A stretch of DNA of 64,000 bases. Origin: Gracilariopsis chorda (taxonomy: Eukaryota; Rhodophyta; Florideophyceae; Gracilariales; Gracilariaceae). How positions within the stretch are numbered: the first letter of the stretch is position 1; each line of letters begins with the position of its first letter. Below, piece after piece: positions 31,054-42,330 of this stretch. Below the pieces are notes generated by a model. It saw only the letters and a program-made list of their open reading frames with translations. It ran no database searches and was not told where the DNA came from. The translations under genes and the position numbers were made by a program. Location: assembly GCA_003194525.1 (NCBI GenBank), contig NBIV01000314.1, forward strand, positions 1 to 64,000, given 5' to 3'.

Positions 31054-32052
31054 CTAGACGAGACCGACGAAAGATTCCATACCAGTTGTTTCGGGGGTGT
31101 GCCAGACGATGTCATTGATGTGGCACTGCATGATGGCTTGTTTGAAGGCAGGAACGGCTTTGTTTCCAAAGGCTGCGGCCATAGGATGGGCGAAGGCGGG
31201 GGTGGAAGAGGAGGAAGGGGAAGATTGGGAGACGGGTTGGAAGAAGGTGTTGTTGAAGTGTGCGAGAGCGAGTGGTTGCTTCAGGACGTCTGTGGTGCGT
31301 TTTTGGAAGAGGGTTGCGGAGAAGGAGTTGTGCTCGTCGGTGAATGTGAGAGGGAGGAAGCCAGTGGAGCTGATGCGTTCCTTGAGGAGGTGTTCTTGGA
31401 GTGCGAGGCACTGCTTTGTGGAGGAGATGGATTTCTGGCAGGCTGACTTGGAGATGTCCGGGTGGTTGAGAAGGGAGATGAGTTCGTCGGCTTTGCGTGT
31501 GCTGAAGGAAGAAGCGATGGAGAAGATGCAGAGGACGAATTGCTCGAGATGGGGGTTGTTGAGGAGAGGGGACTGGGATTGGGACGAGGTATAGGAAGGT
31601 GGGTTTGAGGAGGAGACTGAACAGAGGGCGTGACTTGCCATGAGGTGTGCGTCTTGTGTTTGGAGGGAAAGAGAGGCCTGTTGGATTTGATAGGCTTCAT
31701 CTTCGGCGAGGGGGACGTTGTCGGAGGGGCGGTGTGAGAGAGTGGGAGGAGGAATGGTGGAGAGGTTTGGAACGGATTTTCGTCGCTTGGTACTTGGAAG
31801 GAACTGGACGGGAGTGTTGGCGGAGGTGGAAGGGCGTTTGTCGGGGGTGATTCGATGAGGGCATCTGCGTTGGTGACTCTGGAGAGAGAACGCGGTGCGG
31901 TCATAGAAGGTGCAATGGGGATGGCAACAGGGTATCATGGCGGGGGAAGGAGAACGGAGAACGGGATGCTTGGAAACAGAGAAGGGAGGGTGGTGGCGGA
32001 GTGGGATATCGAGGAGCGTAATATTACGGCGCACGTAGATGAGGTGGTGCAC
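31054..32052 (-). CDS. Zinc-finger protein of the large element, copy 1
   Basis: This is a 332-codon frame. The better start is Met-39 at 31938, because MIPCCHPHCTFYDRTAF begins a CxxxxC...HxxxC zinc finger (the tail is LQSHQRRCPHR). A Ser/Pro-rich linker is followed by a helical region (EQFVLCIFSIASSFSTRKAD, ELISLLNHPDISKSACQKS) and an aromatic end. An N-terminal single finger followed by a helical block occurs in transposases of the Kyakuja-Dileera-Zisupton/Plavaka type, so this might be a transposase relic or a DNA-binding partner. No catalytic residues are identifiable. Copy 2 has an almost identical frame at 36397-37395. Confidence 0.55.
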   Translation of the reverse strand: MHHLIYVRRNITLLDIPLRHHPPFSVSKHPVLRSPSPAMIPCCHPHCTFYDRTAFSLQSHQRRCPHRITPDKRPSTSANTPVQFLPSTKRRKSVPNLSTIPPPTLSHRPSDNVPLAEDEAYQIQQASLSLQTQDAHLMASHALCSVSSSNPPSYTSSQSQSPLLNNPHLEQFVLCIFSIASSFSTRKADELISLLNHPDISKSACQKSISSTKQCLALQEHLLKERISSTGFLPLTFTDEHNSFSATLFQKRTTDVLKQPLALAHFNNTFFQPVSQSSPSSSSTPAFAHPMAAAFGNKAVPAFKQAIMQCHINDIVWHTPETTGMESFVGLV

Positions 32053-32469
32053 GTGATGCAGAGCGTCTTTTCGTAGGGCGTGCGGTAGAGTATGCGATGC
32101 AGGGAGCAGTTAGGGCAACGGGTGATAGAAAGCCAAAGCTATTTGGTTATGTAAACGCTATGTATCTATTCTATTTATTCTATCTAATCTATTTTGCTAT
32201 TTGAAGGGGCACTCGCTCAGGACCATTAAGATTTGGAATCCACGTGCACCTGAGAGGGTAGGTATTAGTGGAGTCTGGCGCTAGTTTTACCTCCAAAGAA
32301 ACTGGTAAATGTCTAGTATACTGCTAGTCTTTTGTCCCAAGCAAACTAAATCTGTGCTATGTATGGAATTATTTTGAGAAATTTGATTCATTCAAAATTG
32401 TGTTTGAATAGTCGTTACTCGTTCATTTTAATTCTTTGCCTTTTGAATGCCAAACTAGCATAACGAGAA

Positions 32470-32870
32470 TACCCCAGTGGGGGGTGTTATCGCCCGTCAG
32501 ACGGGGTTCAGATGCGGCGGCGGCCATGGCCAGAGCCGGATGAGCACCATCCACGGCATTCGATAACGGGGTTGACGTGGAGTTCCGGGGTTCCCAGGGT
32601 GGTTTTGGAGTCCTAGACGAGGCACCCCCAGCATGGCTGAATTTAGCCCTAGTCGGGATCCGAGAAATGAACCGAACTTCGGGGTTATCTCCACCATTGT
32701 GGGAGCGACTGCGCGTAGTCGCAGGCTTTGCAGAGGAGGGCTTCCTTGATATGAGGGCCAACCGTTCCGACGGGAAAACAACGCAACTTCCGGAAAACAA
32801 AAAAAAAAGAAACAAAACTTCGAAAGAGGGAACCAAACACTAAAACCGATTCTAAGTCAGGAGACCACTT
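32470..32870 (-). mobile_element. 5' leader of element A between the nested element and the 5' LTR
   Basis: About 400 bp of the untranslated leader of element A lie here. A possible primer-binding site lies at its LTR end. An A-rich run is present near 32800. No gene is seen. Confidence 0.6.
32850..32867 (-). other. Primer-binding site of element A
   Basis: Three bases inside the 5' LTR the minus strand reads TGGTCTCCTGACTTAGAA. TGG complements the CCA end of a tRNA, and the position is right. I cannot tell which tRNA it matches. Confidence 0.6.
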
Positions 32871-33674
32871 TGTAGTGCAATGCCCGGAAGCGAGAGTGCA
32901 TTGAAAGACGTTCGGGATCTCTCCTCGTTAGAGGTGAGCCTAGTTGGGTAGAGCCCTCCCAGGAGTGGCACCACTATGTCGGGTTGTAAAGCCGAGGCCA
33001 CCCGTCGCGACTTGCGCAGGGAGGTTGAGGCAATAATCGGGTATCCGCAAGAGCGGTGTATGGGGGTGGTCGTCCTCTAGAGAGAGGTGAGGTTCCCACG
33101 TTAGTGGCACGCGCGAACACGAGCCGTGGGTAGCGGGAAAGCCACCCTGTAAAGGGAAAAACAAGGGGGAGCTGAGTCACGAGTGTCGTGACGAAGAATA
33201 ACGGCAGTGCCGGTAAATAAACCTTATACAAGGCGAAAACCAAGAAAGTGGGAATAACAGTCCGAATACTCGGGTCCTTTAGATAGGCAAGGGGTTAGAC
33301 TTCCCGTAGGCGACGGTGCTTCCCTCCAAAGAGGAGTAGAGAACACGCCAAGGGGGTGAGGTCTAGAGCCAATTCCCCAGGTTGGGGTCACTTTTTGGGG
33401 AAGGTTTACTGGTGCGACGGCATCCCCCCGGCGCACTAAGTACTAACCATCCCAGAAATGGGTGTAAAAACAATAAATAGAATTAACTAAATTACTCTAC
33501 TTTGGTGGTTCATGCCCACTACTGTGGCCAACCACCAATTGACTCTTCCGTGTCCCACGTGTCAAATCCACCATCAGTGGTCGGCGGTCGTAGTTCATGC
33601 AATGACTACATTACCGAAACGTTCGGGAAATGAACCAAGTACCAAGAATCCCTCTCTGAGGGCATTGCACTTCA
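32871..33674 (-). repeat. 5' LTR of element A
   Basis: This 804-bp LTR aligns with 8745-9540 end to end, with the same TGTAGTGCAATGCCC and GGGCATTGCACTTCA termini. Differences are mostly transitions, estimated by eye at 4-5%. It is followed by the right-hand TAAGC. Confidence 0.9.
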
Positions 33675-33679
33675 TAAGC
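33675..33679. repeat. Target site duplication TAAGC, right copy
   Basis: Matches 8740-8744. It shows that element A landed in the integrase coding region of element B. Confidence 0.9.
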
Positions 33680-35972
33680 TAGGACAGTCTTCCACGTAAT
33701 ATCATTCTCTTTCGTGAATACCACAAGTGACTTAGATGTGAAACACGTCGCATTGCCCGAAACGATAACCCTGGGTAAGCCGAATGGAGAGATGATTCCT
33801 TTCTTCACAAATTCGATGACCACTTTTGGTGTAGAGGTCTTAGTGGGGGCAGCGATTGGCCATCCTGTCAAGTGCTCAACGCAAACCAAAAGAAATCTGT
33901 ATCCCGACCTGCTTGCAGGAAATGGGCCTGTGAAATCGATCGAATATATGTCAATAAGCGAAGACATAGGTGTATGAAGGCTGCTGTAATACGTAGGTAA
34001 TGGTGAAATTCTCTGACATGCATCACAGCTCTTCACATAGTCCCCGATTTTTCGATACACAGACGGCCACCAAAACCGCTCAGTGATAAACGTTCGTGTA
34101 GCTGCAACGTCCCAGTGTCCGATTTCGTCGTGAAAGGAGTTAATGATGTCCAGTCGCCAGGTGATATCCGGAACAACTCGTACATTGTTTGCCATCCTCC
34201 TGAACAGTTTTCCTTCCCAGACCAGAAACCGCTTAGCATTACGTAGGATTGCTTGACGAATATATATGTCACTCTCATCCATTGGGAACCCACAAAGGTA
34301 GCGGGAAATATTCGAATAGTATGGTTCCAGTCCGGAAAAGTGCTCAGCTTCAACTGCAAGTCAAATTAAATCTCCTTCATCTTCATGTGAGTCTACCTTC
34401 TCCCCGTGGTGAATCCTAGAAAGAAATTCTGCAGCACCATTATCCTTGCATGCACGATAAACAATCTCAAAGTCGTACTCGGCTAGGAAGTCAAGCCATC
34501 GGGCTAGGCGTTCATATATGTCCCGCTTCTGGAAATCGTACCTTAAAGCCATATGATGTGTGATACCCTTGAATGAAACCGAAGAAAGAAGGTACACCCT
34601 GAACTTCTTGAGTGCAAAAATGACTACCAGTGCCTCTCGTTCACATGCGGAGTAATCCCTTTCAGCTGAGGTCATAGTATGACCGGTGAACTGCAATGGA
34701 TGAATTCTTCCGTCTTCTTTCTTCTGCGACAACACTGCGCCCAGAGAAACGCTAGAGGCATCGGTCTCTATGAGAAACGGCTTCTCAAAGTCTGGAAATG
34801 ACAACACAGGAGGCTCCATCATTTCTTTTTCAATTCACGAAAAGCATCAATCATATCCTCTGTCCATGTCAAAGTCTTATCTCCTGACGTAGGGCTGTGA
34901 AGTACGGCGGATGTCTCAGCAACGTTTCTGATAAATCGACGATAGTACCCTGCTAGACCTAGAAACGACCTAAGCTCTGTCGTAGTAGTAGGCACAAGAG
35001 CTTTTTGAATCTTGTCAATCTTTGACTGGTCCACAGATACGCCACATGCATCAATGACATGTCCAAGAAGTGATACCCTCGGCTATGCAAAGAAACACTT
35101 CTACAACTTGAGCTTGAGACCATGCTTCCTTATGCGGTTGAATACTGGCCTCAAATGAGAAACATGTTCTTCGAGGCTCCTTCAATATATCACGACGGCG
35201 TCAATGTATACGTGGACAAAAGCAAGTCCCCGGAGCAAATGGTCCATCATACGCTGAAATGTGGAAGGGGCATTCATAAGGCCAAACGGCATGACTTCAA
35301 ACATTAAAGTCCCGTATCTGCAAACAAAGGTGGTCATCTCTTTGCAACCTTCAGACATCTTGGCTTGCCAATACCCTGAGAAAAGATCAAGGGTGGTGAA
35401 AACACAACATCCTCCAAGGTCGTCAAATATTTCTTCCATGCGGGGTAGGGGCCATCTATCAGCTTTCATGGCTCTATTGAGTTCGCGATAGTCAACGCAG
35501 AACCTTGGAATTTCATTTTTTTTGGAAGTAATGACGACTGGAAATGACCATGCAGAAGCGGAAGGGGTAATAATGCCAGCCTTGAGTAACGGATCAATTT
35601 CCTTGCGGATGAACTCATTGTACTTTGTAGACATTCTCCTGGCTCTGTAATATATTGGCTTATCCACGGTTAGCTCAAAAGAGTGAGATATAGAGACTTC
35701 TGCAGGACGCAGGTCCATCAGAGACCAAGCGATCACATTGGACTCTTGCAAACAAGAACTTATCTCTTTCCTTTGTTTTTCAGGAACTTGGGATAGCTTA
35801 GAGAACAACAGCTGTCTTTGTTAACTGTCACCAGATATGTCCACGTGTGGTATCATTTCGCCACGGTCACCTTGACTTTTGTCTGTAGGAGCGACAACCA
35901 GTTCATGTACTTCTTCAGAGGTAATCTCATCATCGAAAGCAGCATCAGAGTACGGTTTAAAGCCATCGCTAT
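33680..35972 (-). mobile_element. Ty3/Gypsy element B: integrase, RNase H and reverse transcriptase
   Basis: On the minus strand the order from 35808 down is reverse transcriptase (FCVDYRELNRAMKADRWPLP, MPFGLMNAPSTFQRMMDHL), RNase H (34361-34822, LIETDASSVSLGAVLSQKK) and integrase (33680-34359, with a zinc-binding segment ending CDACQRISPL and a core VYSIDFTGPFPASRSG-like block). The element is old and broken at several places. The inverted large element (copy 2) sits just upstream of the RT, and element A sits in the integrase. Confidence 0.85.
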
Positions 35973-36396
35973 GTCGGTCTTCTCGTTATGCTAGTTTGGC
36001 ATTCAAAAGGCAAAGAATTAAAATGAACGAGTAACGACTATTCAAACACAATTTTGAATGAATCAAATTTCTCAAAATAATTCCATACATAGCACAGATT
36101 TAGTTTGCTTGGGACAAAAGACTAGCAGTATACTAGACATTTCCCAGTTTCTTTGGAGGTAAAACTAGCGCCAGACTCCACTAATACCTACCCTCTCAGG
36201 TGCACGTGGATTCCAAATCTTACTGGTCCTGAGCGAGTGCCCCTTCAAATAGCAAAATAGATTAGATAGAATAAATAGAATAGATACATAGCGTTTACAT
36301 AACCAAATAGCTTTGGCTTTCTATCACCCGTTGCCCTAACTGCTCCCTGCATCGCATACTCTACCGCACGCCCTACGAAAAGACGCTCTGCATCAC

Positions 36397-37395
36397 GTGC
36401 ACCACCTCATCTACGTGCGCCGTAATATTACGCTCCCCGATATCCCACTCCGCCACCACCCTCCCTTCTCTGTTTCCAAGCATCCCGTTCTCCGTTCTCC
36501 TTCCCCCGCCATGATACCCTGTTGCCATCCCCATTGCACCTTCTATGACCGCACCGCGTTCTCTCTCCAGAGTCACCAACGCAGATACCCTCATCGAATC
36601 ACCCCCGACAAACGCCCTTCCACCTCCGCCAACACTCCCGTCCAGTTCCTTCCAAGTACCAAGCGACGAAAATCCGTTCCAAACCTCTCCACCATTCCTC
36701 CTCCCACTCTCTCACACCGCCCCTCCGAAAACGTCCCCCTCGCCGAAGATGAAGCCTATCAAATCCAACAGGCCTCTCTTTCCCTCCAAACACAAGACGC
36801 ACACCTCATGGCAAGTCACGCCCTCTGTTCAGTCTCCTCCTCAAACCCACCTTCCCATACCTCGTCCCAATCCCAGTCCCCTCTCCTCAACAACCCCCAT
36901 CTCGAGCAATTCGTCCTCTGCATCTTCTCCATCGCTTCTTCCTTCAGCACACGCAAAGCCGACGAACTCATCTCCCTTCTCAACCACCCGGACATCTCCA
37001 AGTCAGCCTGCCAGAAATCTATCTCCTCCGCAAAGCAGTGCCTCGCACTCCAAAAACACCTCCTCAAGGAACGCATCAGCTTTACTGGCTTCCTCCCTCT
37101 CACATTCACCGACGAGCACAACTCCTTCTCCGCAACCCTCTTCCAAAAACGCACCACAGACGTCCTGAAGCAACCACTCGCTCTCGCACACTTCAACAAC
37201 ACCTTCTTCCAACCCGTCTCCCAATCTTCCCCTTCCTCCTCTTCCACCCCCGCCTTCGCCCATCCTATGGCCGCAGCCTTTGGAAAAAAAGCCGTTCCTG
37301 CCTTTAAACAAGCCATCATGCAGTGCCACATCAATGACATCGTCTGGCACACCCCCGAAACAACTGGTATGGAATCTTTCGTCGGTCTCGTCTAG
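36397..37395 (+). CDS. Zinc-finger protein of the large element, copy 2
   Basis: 332 codons, nearly identical to the copy at 31054-32052, with the same N-terminal finger (CCHPHC ... HQRRYPHR, where a late Cys has become Tyr). The preferred start is the Met before IPCCHPHC at 36511. The Ser/Pro-rich linker and the helical block are preserved. Convergent with the basic coiled-coil gene; the two stops abut as in copy 1. Confidence 0.55.
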   Translation: MHHLIYVRRNITLPDIPLRHHPPFSVSKHPVLRSPSPAMIPCCHPHCTFYDRTAFSLQSHQRRYPHRITPDKRPSTSANTPVQFLPSTKRRKSVPNLSTIPPPTLSHRPSENVPLAEDEAYQIQQASLSLQTQDAHLMASHALCSVSSSNPPSHTSSQSQSPLLNNPHLEQFVLCIFSIASSFSTRKADELISLLNHPDISKSACQKSISSAKQCLALQKHLLKERISFTGFLPLTFTDEHNSFSATLFQKRTTDVLKQPLALAHFNNTFFQPVSQSSPSSSSTPAFAHPMAAAFGKKAVPAFKQAIMQCHINDIVWHTPETTGMESFVGLV

Positions 37396-39912
37396 TTATA
37401 CTCCGATATGTCTGCCACCTCACTCAAGAGCTCCTGCATCAATTCATATCCCCTTCACATCACCCTTCTCAACTTCTGAGACGCATTCCGCTGAAAATGT
37501 ATCTCCGAAAACCTCACCCTACTCGGATACCTCCCAACCTCCTTCTCCCCCTCTTCCTGCCCCGAACACGCAGACTTCATCCCACATTCGTCCTCCAACA
37601 TCCCACGCAAAACAAGAATGGCCCTCATTCAGTGCGCCATCTCCGCAATCTTCCGTTTCGAAGGTATCCACAGCGCTACCTTCGCTTCTCTACTCCCATT
37701 CCTAGCTATAAAACGCAGGTTACCGTCATCGCAACGTTCATTCTCCAATTCTTGATGATGTAGTCCTCTCACCCTCTCCCACGCCACCCCAAGTATTCTC
37801 TCCACCGCAAGCCGAAGATACTCCCCGTACAACTAGAAAATAACAACTGCCTTCTTCCTCCACGCCCCATATCTGTGTCCATTGCTGTCAAAACAAATCC
37901 GATCCACGCATCCAAACGAGCCAAATGCATCACTGTCCCATCAATGTACTCCATCTTTCCCTCCCTTTCCGTCCCCACCTCATATCCCATGAATTCTTCC
38001 AATACTTCCACCGCAGCCCCGTTCTTGAAGTACATGTCCCCTTCACTAAACTCTCTTAGCCGCCCAGCAACCTTAAATCCAGAATACGTAAGATTTTCGA
38101 TTGTTTTCATCCTCCAAGAACATAAACTACCGCTCTTCGCCTCCCCATCCCCCTTAAACTTCGTCTTTGCTTCCTCTAACTACTTCTTCAACTCAATGTC
38201 TAGCTCCGTCCCCTCTCGCCGTCTCACACGTCTGGGTATCAATTCATATACAAGCAACGAAAACATTTTGTCCCGTGCCGCAAGCTTCCGAACCCGAATC
38301 ACATCACTCAACTTCTGCTTCATACGTTGCCTCAAACACCTGTCCGCAACAACTTCCCCCACGCATTGATCCTTCCTACCCGCTTCATGAATCGACTCCC
38401 ATCTCTCCCCCTCAATCTCAACGCCAACCAAGTCCTTCAATAGTTCATTACTTCCTCCTCGCGACGAAGGCGTGTACGACCTCATCTCAGACGCAATCTC
38501 AAACGGACATCGAGGTACAATCTTCTTTCCTCCCACACCAAACACACTCCCCTCTTTTCCCTTCCCCAATACTTCGCATCGATTCGTCAAGTTCCTTTAG
38601 ACACCCTCCGAAGTAAAACAAAGCTCCGATACCTCCACCTTCGCATAGTACAACAACCTATCATATAGTACCCTTGCAAACCCATAAAACCCTCTTGCAC
38701 ATCAACCACATACTTCCTACGCCCTCGCAATTCCTTTTCACCTTCAGATCCCTTTCTCTCCCCTCGTCTCACCTTCATCCCTTCCCATAAGCTATCTATC
38801 AGCAAATTCTTCTCGCTCATTTCTTGTCTCATCCTCTTCAGTTCCTCTTCCGTCAGCTTCGGCGACATCTTTAGGCTGCAGTGGTCCCCTTTGATCTGCC
38901 CGAGTTCTGCCTTCAACATATTGACCCTCTCAACTAACGAAGATCGAGACATCACACCGATGTAGTCATTCCCTGCATCTCCCAAAATATTGACAGGCAG
39001 CCGTCGCTCCTCAGCAGGCTCACTTGGCGACCGATGAACACTTCGTTTCCTCTCTCGCATTCCTTCCGGAGTCCGCGGCGTTCTGCTTCCTTTATCACTT
39101 CCCAAGTCTTGAGCCATTTGCACCTTTCGCGCCCGTACCGGGGTGCTCGTACGTTCTCCGCTTTTCGATGCTTCCTGTACTCCATCCGTCGCTCTGACCA
39201 CTTCTTCCACTCCTCGCGTTTCCTTTAAATCAGAGCGGCGTCCCACTACTTCCTTTATTCTCTCTCTCGTCCATCTCCCCTTCACAATGTGATCCTCTTC
39301 GTCCCCATCACTCTCTACCAAAGAGACATTTACCTCTCCTCCATATTGGTTTCCCCTTGGGGCCCCACCTCTCTTCAGCGCAACTGCCTCTTCCATTTGT
39401 TTCCTTTCCGGCATTTCTTCATCTTTATTTCGGTCTTTGACCCGCGCATTTGCTTTCAGCCCTCCCTGATGTGGTACCTCTTCTCTTCTCGTAGCAACCC
39501 ACTCTTTCTTACCCTCCACCCCACCACCAGATCCAGGCACAGATCGCTGTCCCCGAACCGAATCTCTCCTGCGTGCTACATGCGCATGGGCATGAGCCTT
39601 CAAATTCTCACTCGTCGTGCGCTCGGATCCGAGGTTCTTTGCCCCACCTCTTCCCTTTCTCTTCGAAGCACCTTCTCTTGACCTCCTCCCCGAAAATCCG
39701 CTCCTGGGAACACATGATTTCGCTTTCGTTCCACTCGCGGTTCGCTCCTCAATAGCCTTTCGCCGCGTCTTAGGCGCACTCGCCATACCACCCCTTGCCG
39801 GGCCTCGCTTCTTTCCCTTCGGCGCCATTATTGGAGTCAAACCTCTTGCACAAGTTGCTAGTGATGCTCTGGGATGGCGCACGCCGTGTGTTGTCCGGGA
39901 AAATCTCGCCAC
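37396..39912 (-). pseudogene. Basic coiled-coil protein of the large element, copy 2
   Basis: This mirrors 28537-31053. The open part 38587-39912 (441 codons) differs from copy 1 at only about four residues. The downstream part has the segment CEVLGKGKEGSVFGVGGKK (38180-38590) in a longer open stretch than in copy 1. The high identity contrasts with the methyltransferase region, where the copies differ more. Confidence 0.5.
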
Positions 39913-40190
39913 CCAATGTGCACAAAAATCTTTGTTTTTTGTGAAATCTTGAGATTACAATCCTCCGTGGTACCTAAAATGGACGTTTCTGTGTCACATC
40001 TATATCGCTTTGTATCTTCTATCCTTACTGAAAAGTGATGTTCTCCTAACTTAGGACTACACATCCGTTCAAATAATAAACTTCGCCCTTTAGCCAAGCT
40101 GTGGACAAAGGTTTATAACAACCAAACTAATCAATGACTATCGTTCCATCCTCCACATTCAAATGGGTTTGCCAGTCCTAAACATCACCG

Positions 40191-42129
40191 TATGTGGCGA
40201 AGAGTTCCTTTCCTTGCTCTATGTTGGCTGTCGCCTCCATCTTAATAAGTTTGTAGTCCGTTATTCCCCCTGGTGTTCGTCCCACTTTCGGTGTCCGTTA
40301 TTCCCCCTGGTGTTCGTCCCACTTTCGGTGTCCGTTATACCCCCTGGTTTTCGTCCCACTTTCGGTGTCCGTTTCATTCGCACATTACCCTTCCTTTTTT
40401 TCACGAGGCCATCCACCATGGCATCTAACTGTTTATCCCCTTCCACGTACTTTGGATAGTTGATATACCCCGCAATACAAAAAGGGGCAGGAACCACCCA
40501 TAAAATGGGGTTTGCTTGTTTTCCATGCCAATTCGTCAGCTGTTTTCGATGCCGAAGTGATTGGAACTGTTGACCGTAGACTTCTATCACCACCGCATAC
40601 TTCCGGAAGCGATCCTTCGTCACACCCATGACTCCCTCCCCGTAGGTCTTGTGCACTTCTTTCCGATTCGAAAGGTCATGATGAACCAACGTCCCGTAGA
40701 AATAGCACACTACCCCACCTGCAGCAATTTGACGAGTTGCAAACACTCCAACACCAGCCTTTTCGTAACGAATAGTAGACTTGCCCACTCGCAACCCATA
40801 TTGCACAGCCTCCATTGCCAATAGAGACTTCATGTTCTCCAGATTCATTCTTCCCTGCAGCTCCCTCGGCCATCCATCCATAGCTTTCTTCCTTCTCAAC
40901 TTCCCTAGAATTTCACTTTGCTACAAAGTGGAGAGAAAGTCGACAACGTGTGGGGGAAGAATTTGTTACGGTGGAAATCCGTCGAAAGCCCTCCATAACA
41001 CGGTGTGCCTGCTTCTTCCCATTGGGAATGCAGAGGAAACACAATGGGCCATCTTTCCAAGCTCCTGGCTCTTCTCAATATCCGTGTGTCCTTCCCGTAT
41101 TATGGAAGCGAAGCGAACAATAGCGGCATGCCTGGCGTGTTCAAAGCAAGCTTTGTCCGGTTCACACCCCACAAACTTCCGATGCTTGGGCAGTTCCATG
41201 CACGCCATCGCTGTCGAGAACGTTCCGGCAAACATGTCGACCACGAGGTCTCCTGGCTGACTGAACCTGCAAATCAGCTCTTTCAACAGTGCCCTACACT
41301 TCTGTTCCGGTCGCATCCTCTTCCTCGTATACTTCCCATCCGGGTTTTTCACAGACCACATGAGCATCTCACTATTTGACATTGGCGGCACCTGATCCAT
41401 GATTGCATGATACGCTGGGTATCGTGAAGCAACATAATTGAAGTTCTCATAGTTGACCATCCGGTGCTGTTGTGCATAAGGACCTCCAGAACGAACAGCA
41501 TGTACAGCGTCTTCTGTCGTCTGGTGCAACCGGCAACTTCTTCTCCCAACGTTACCCGTCGTATTACCTAAAGACCGTACGAAATGGAGGGGCTGTTCGT
41601 CGAAGACAAAGAAGTAACGCATCGTATCAGAGTCATCCATGTAGGTAACTTTCCGTAGCACATCCCGCCACAACGGCACCTGATCCCATGAGCAGAACTG
41701 TATAATATGTCCAACAGGACGTAGAAGCTTTGACGACCTCCTCGGTGACCTGCTCATGCCCTTCTCGGTCAGAATATCGTGTTCGCTGTTCTCCAAACAA
41801 CGCTCAGAACGATTCCCATATGGCGGATCGGAAAGCAAGAACTGTACCATTCCTTCAATAGATACCTCGCTTTCGCCAGACTTGTTGTCGTCAACTTCGA
41901 TGAGATTTTCGAACTTGCAGTTATGGAGACGGAAGTTGCGGGACATCTCCTTCTCACAATACTTGTAAGCTATCACATCATCCAAAGTCGTAGGGTACGG
42001 TGGTGCACGAATCCCCGTGCCTTCGACATCATACGATAAGTTCTGCGACAAAGCTGTTGTCTGCTGTCCTTCAGTGGCCTTTGGTGCAGTACCACGTTCC
42101 GCAGTACCACGTTTCGCATCTTCTACCAT
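40191..42129 (-). pseudogene. DNA amino-methyltransferase joined to a SET domain, copy 2
   Basis: The methyltransferase part is one continuous frame of 387 codons (40966-42129). It contains FLLSDPPYG (motif IV) and VVDMFAGTFSTAMAC (motif I), so both hallmarks lie in one protein. The same frame resumes with the SET part (40261-40899): GVGVFATRQIAAGGVVCYFYG and CIAGYINYPKY. The terminal ANIEQGKELFATYG block lies beyond the 37-bp repeat. The copy supports the view that methyltransferase and SET belong to one gene. It is also broken. Confidence 0.75.
40261..40371. repeat. 37-bp tandem repeat, three units, copy 2
   Basis: Units at 40261-40297, 40298-40334 and 40335-40371, the inverted counterpart of 28078-28188. 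The unit nearest the methyltransferase carries the same two variant bases as its counterpart in copy 1. Confidence 0.9.
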
Positions 42130-42330
42130 CTATATCTCTTCCACTTCTTCCAGCTCACCCTGATCACCACCTTCCACACGCTCAGCACGTTCGTTCCCAA
42201 CACCAGCCGTACCAGTTTCTACCGGCTCCATAATGATGTCAACGTCTTCTGCGGGCTCTGGTTTCACAGCTTGATGTACTTTGACATTGCTTCCATGCAA
42301 TGCAATGGGCTTCAGAGGCTTTATGGCCTC

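Larger units (their letters stand above)
19053..32469. mobile_element. Large unclassified mobile element, copy 1 (13.4 kb) with a DNA/chromatin modification gene set
   Basis: The limits come from comparison with the inverted copy at 35973-45209, which shares sequence from about 19053 up to 32469 and not beyond. The ends carry short imperfect inverted repeats (TTCTCGGAATTCTAGAT and TTCTCGTTATGCTAGTT). In copy 2 the similarity extends outward by GTCGGT. I could not fix a clean target duplication. Two gene blocks diverge from a central palindrome. The minus-strand block holds a ParB-like and a 2OG-Fe(II) dioxygenase-like region; the plus-strand block holds a methyltransferase-SET gene and a basic coiled-coil gene. 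A zinc-finger gene converges at the right end. No known transposase, capsid or polymerase is seen. It carries several in-frame stops and about one frameshift, so this copy looks decayed. Confidence 0.8.
8745..33674 (-). mobile_element. Chromodomain Ty3/Gypsy retrotransposon (element A), interrupted by a nested 13.4-kb element
   Basis: The element is bounded by two LTRs of about 800 bp, TG...CA with a longer shared inverted end (TGTAGTGCAATGCCC and GGGCATTGCACTTCA), and by the duplication TAAGC. Sense is on the minus strand. From 33674 downward the order is 5' LTR, PBS, nested insertion, gag, zinc knuckle, protease, reverse transcriptase/RNase H, integrase, C-terminal chromodomain, antisense ORFs, polypurine tract and 3' LTR. 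Without the insert it is about 11.5 kb. The LTRs differ by roughly 4-5% by eye, so it is not a very recent insertion. Several breaks are present; the reverse transcriptase frame is long and open. Confidence 0.9.

Noticed and set aside
31281-31904. Long open frame on the minus strand in a second frame (207 codons), and its mirror at 36545-37168
   Set aside because: It overlaps the zinc-finger gene in another frame and is almost wholly Ser/Pro/Thr, as expected from the pyrimidine-rich strand of that gene.
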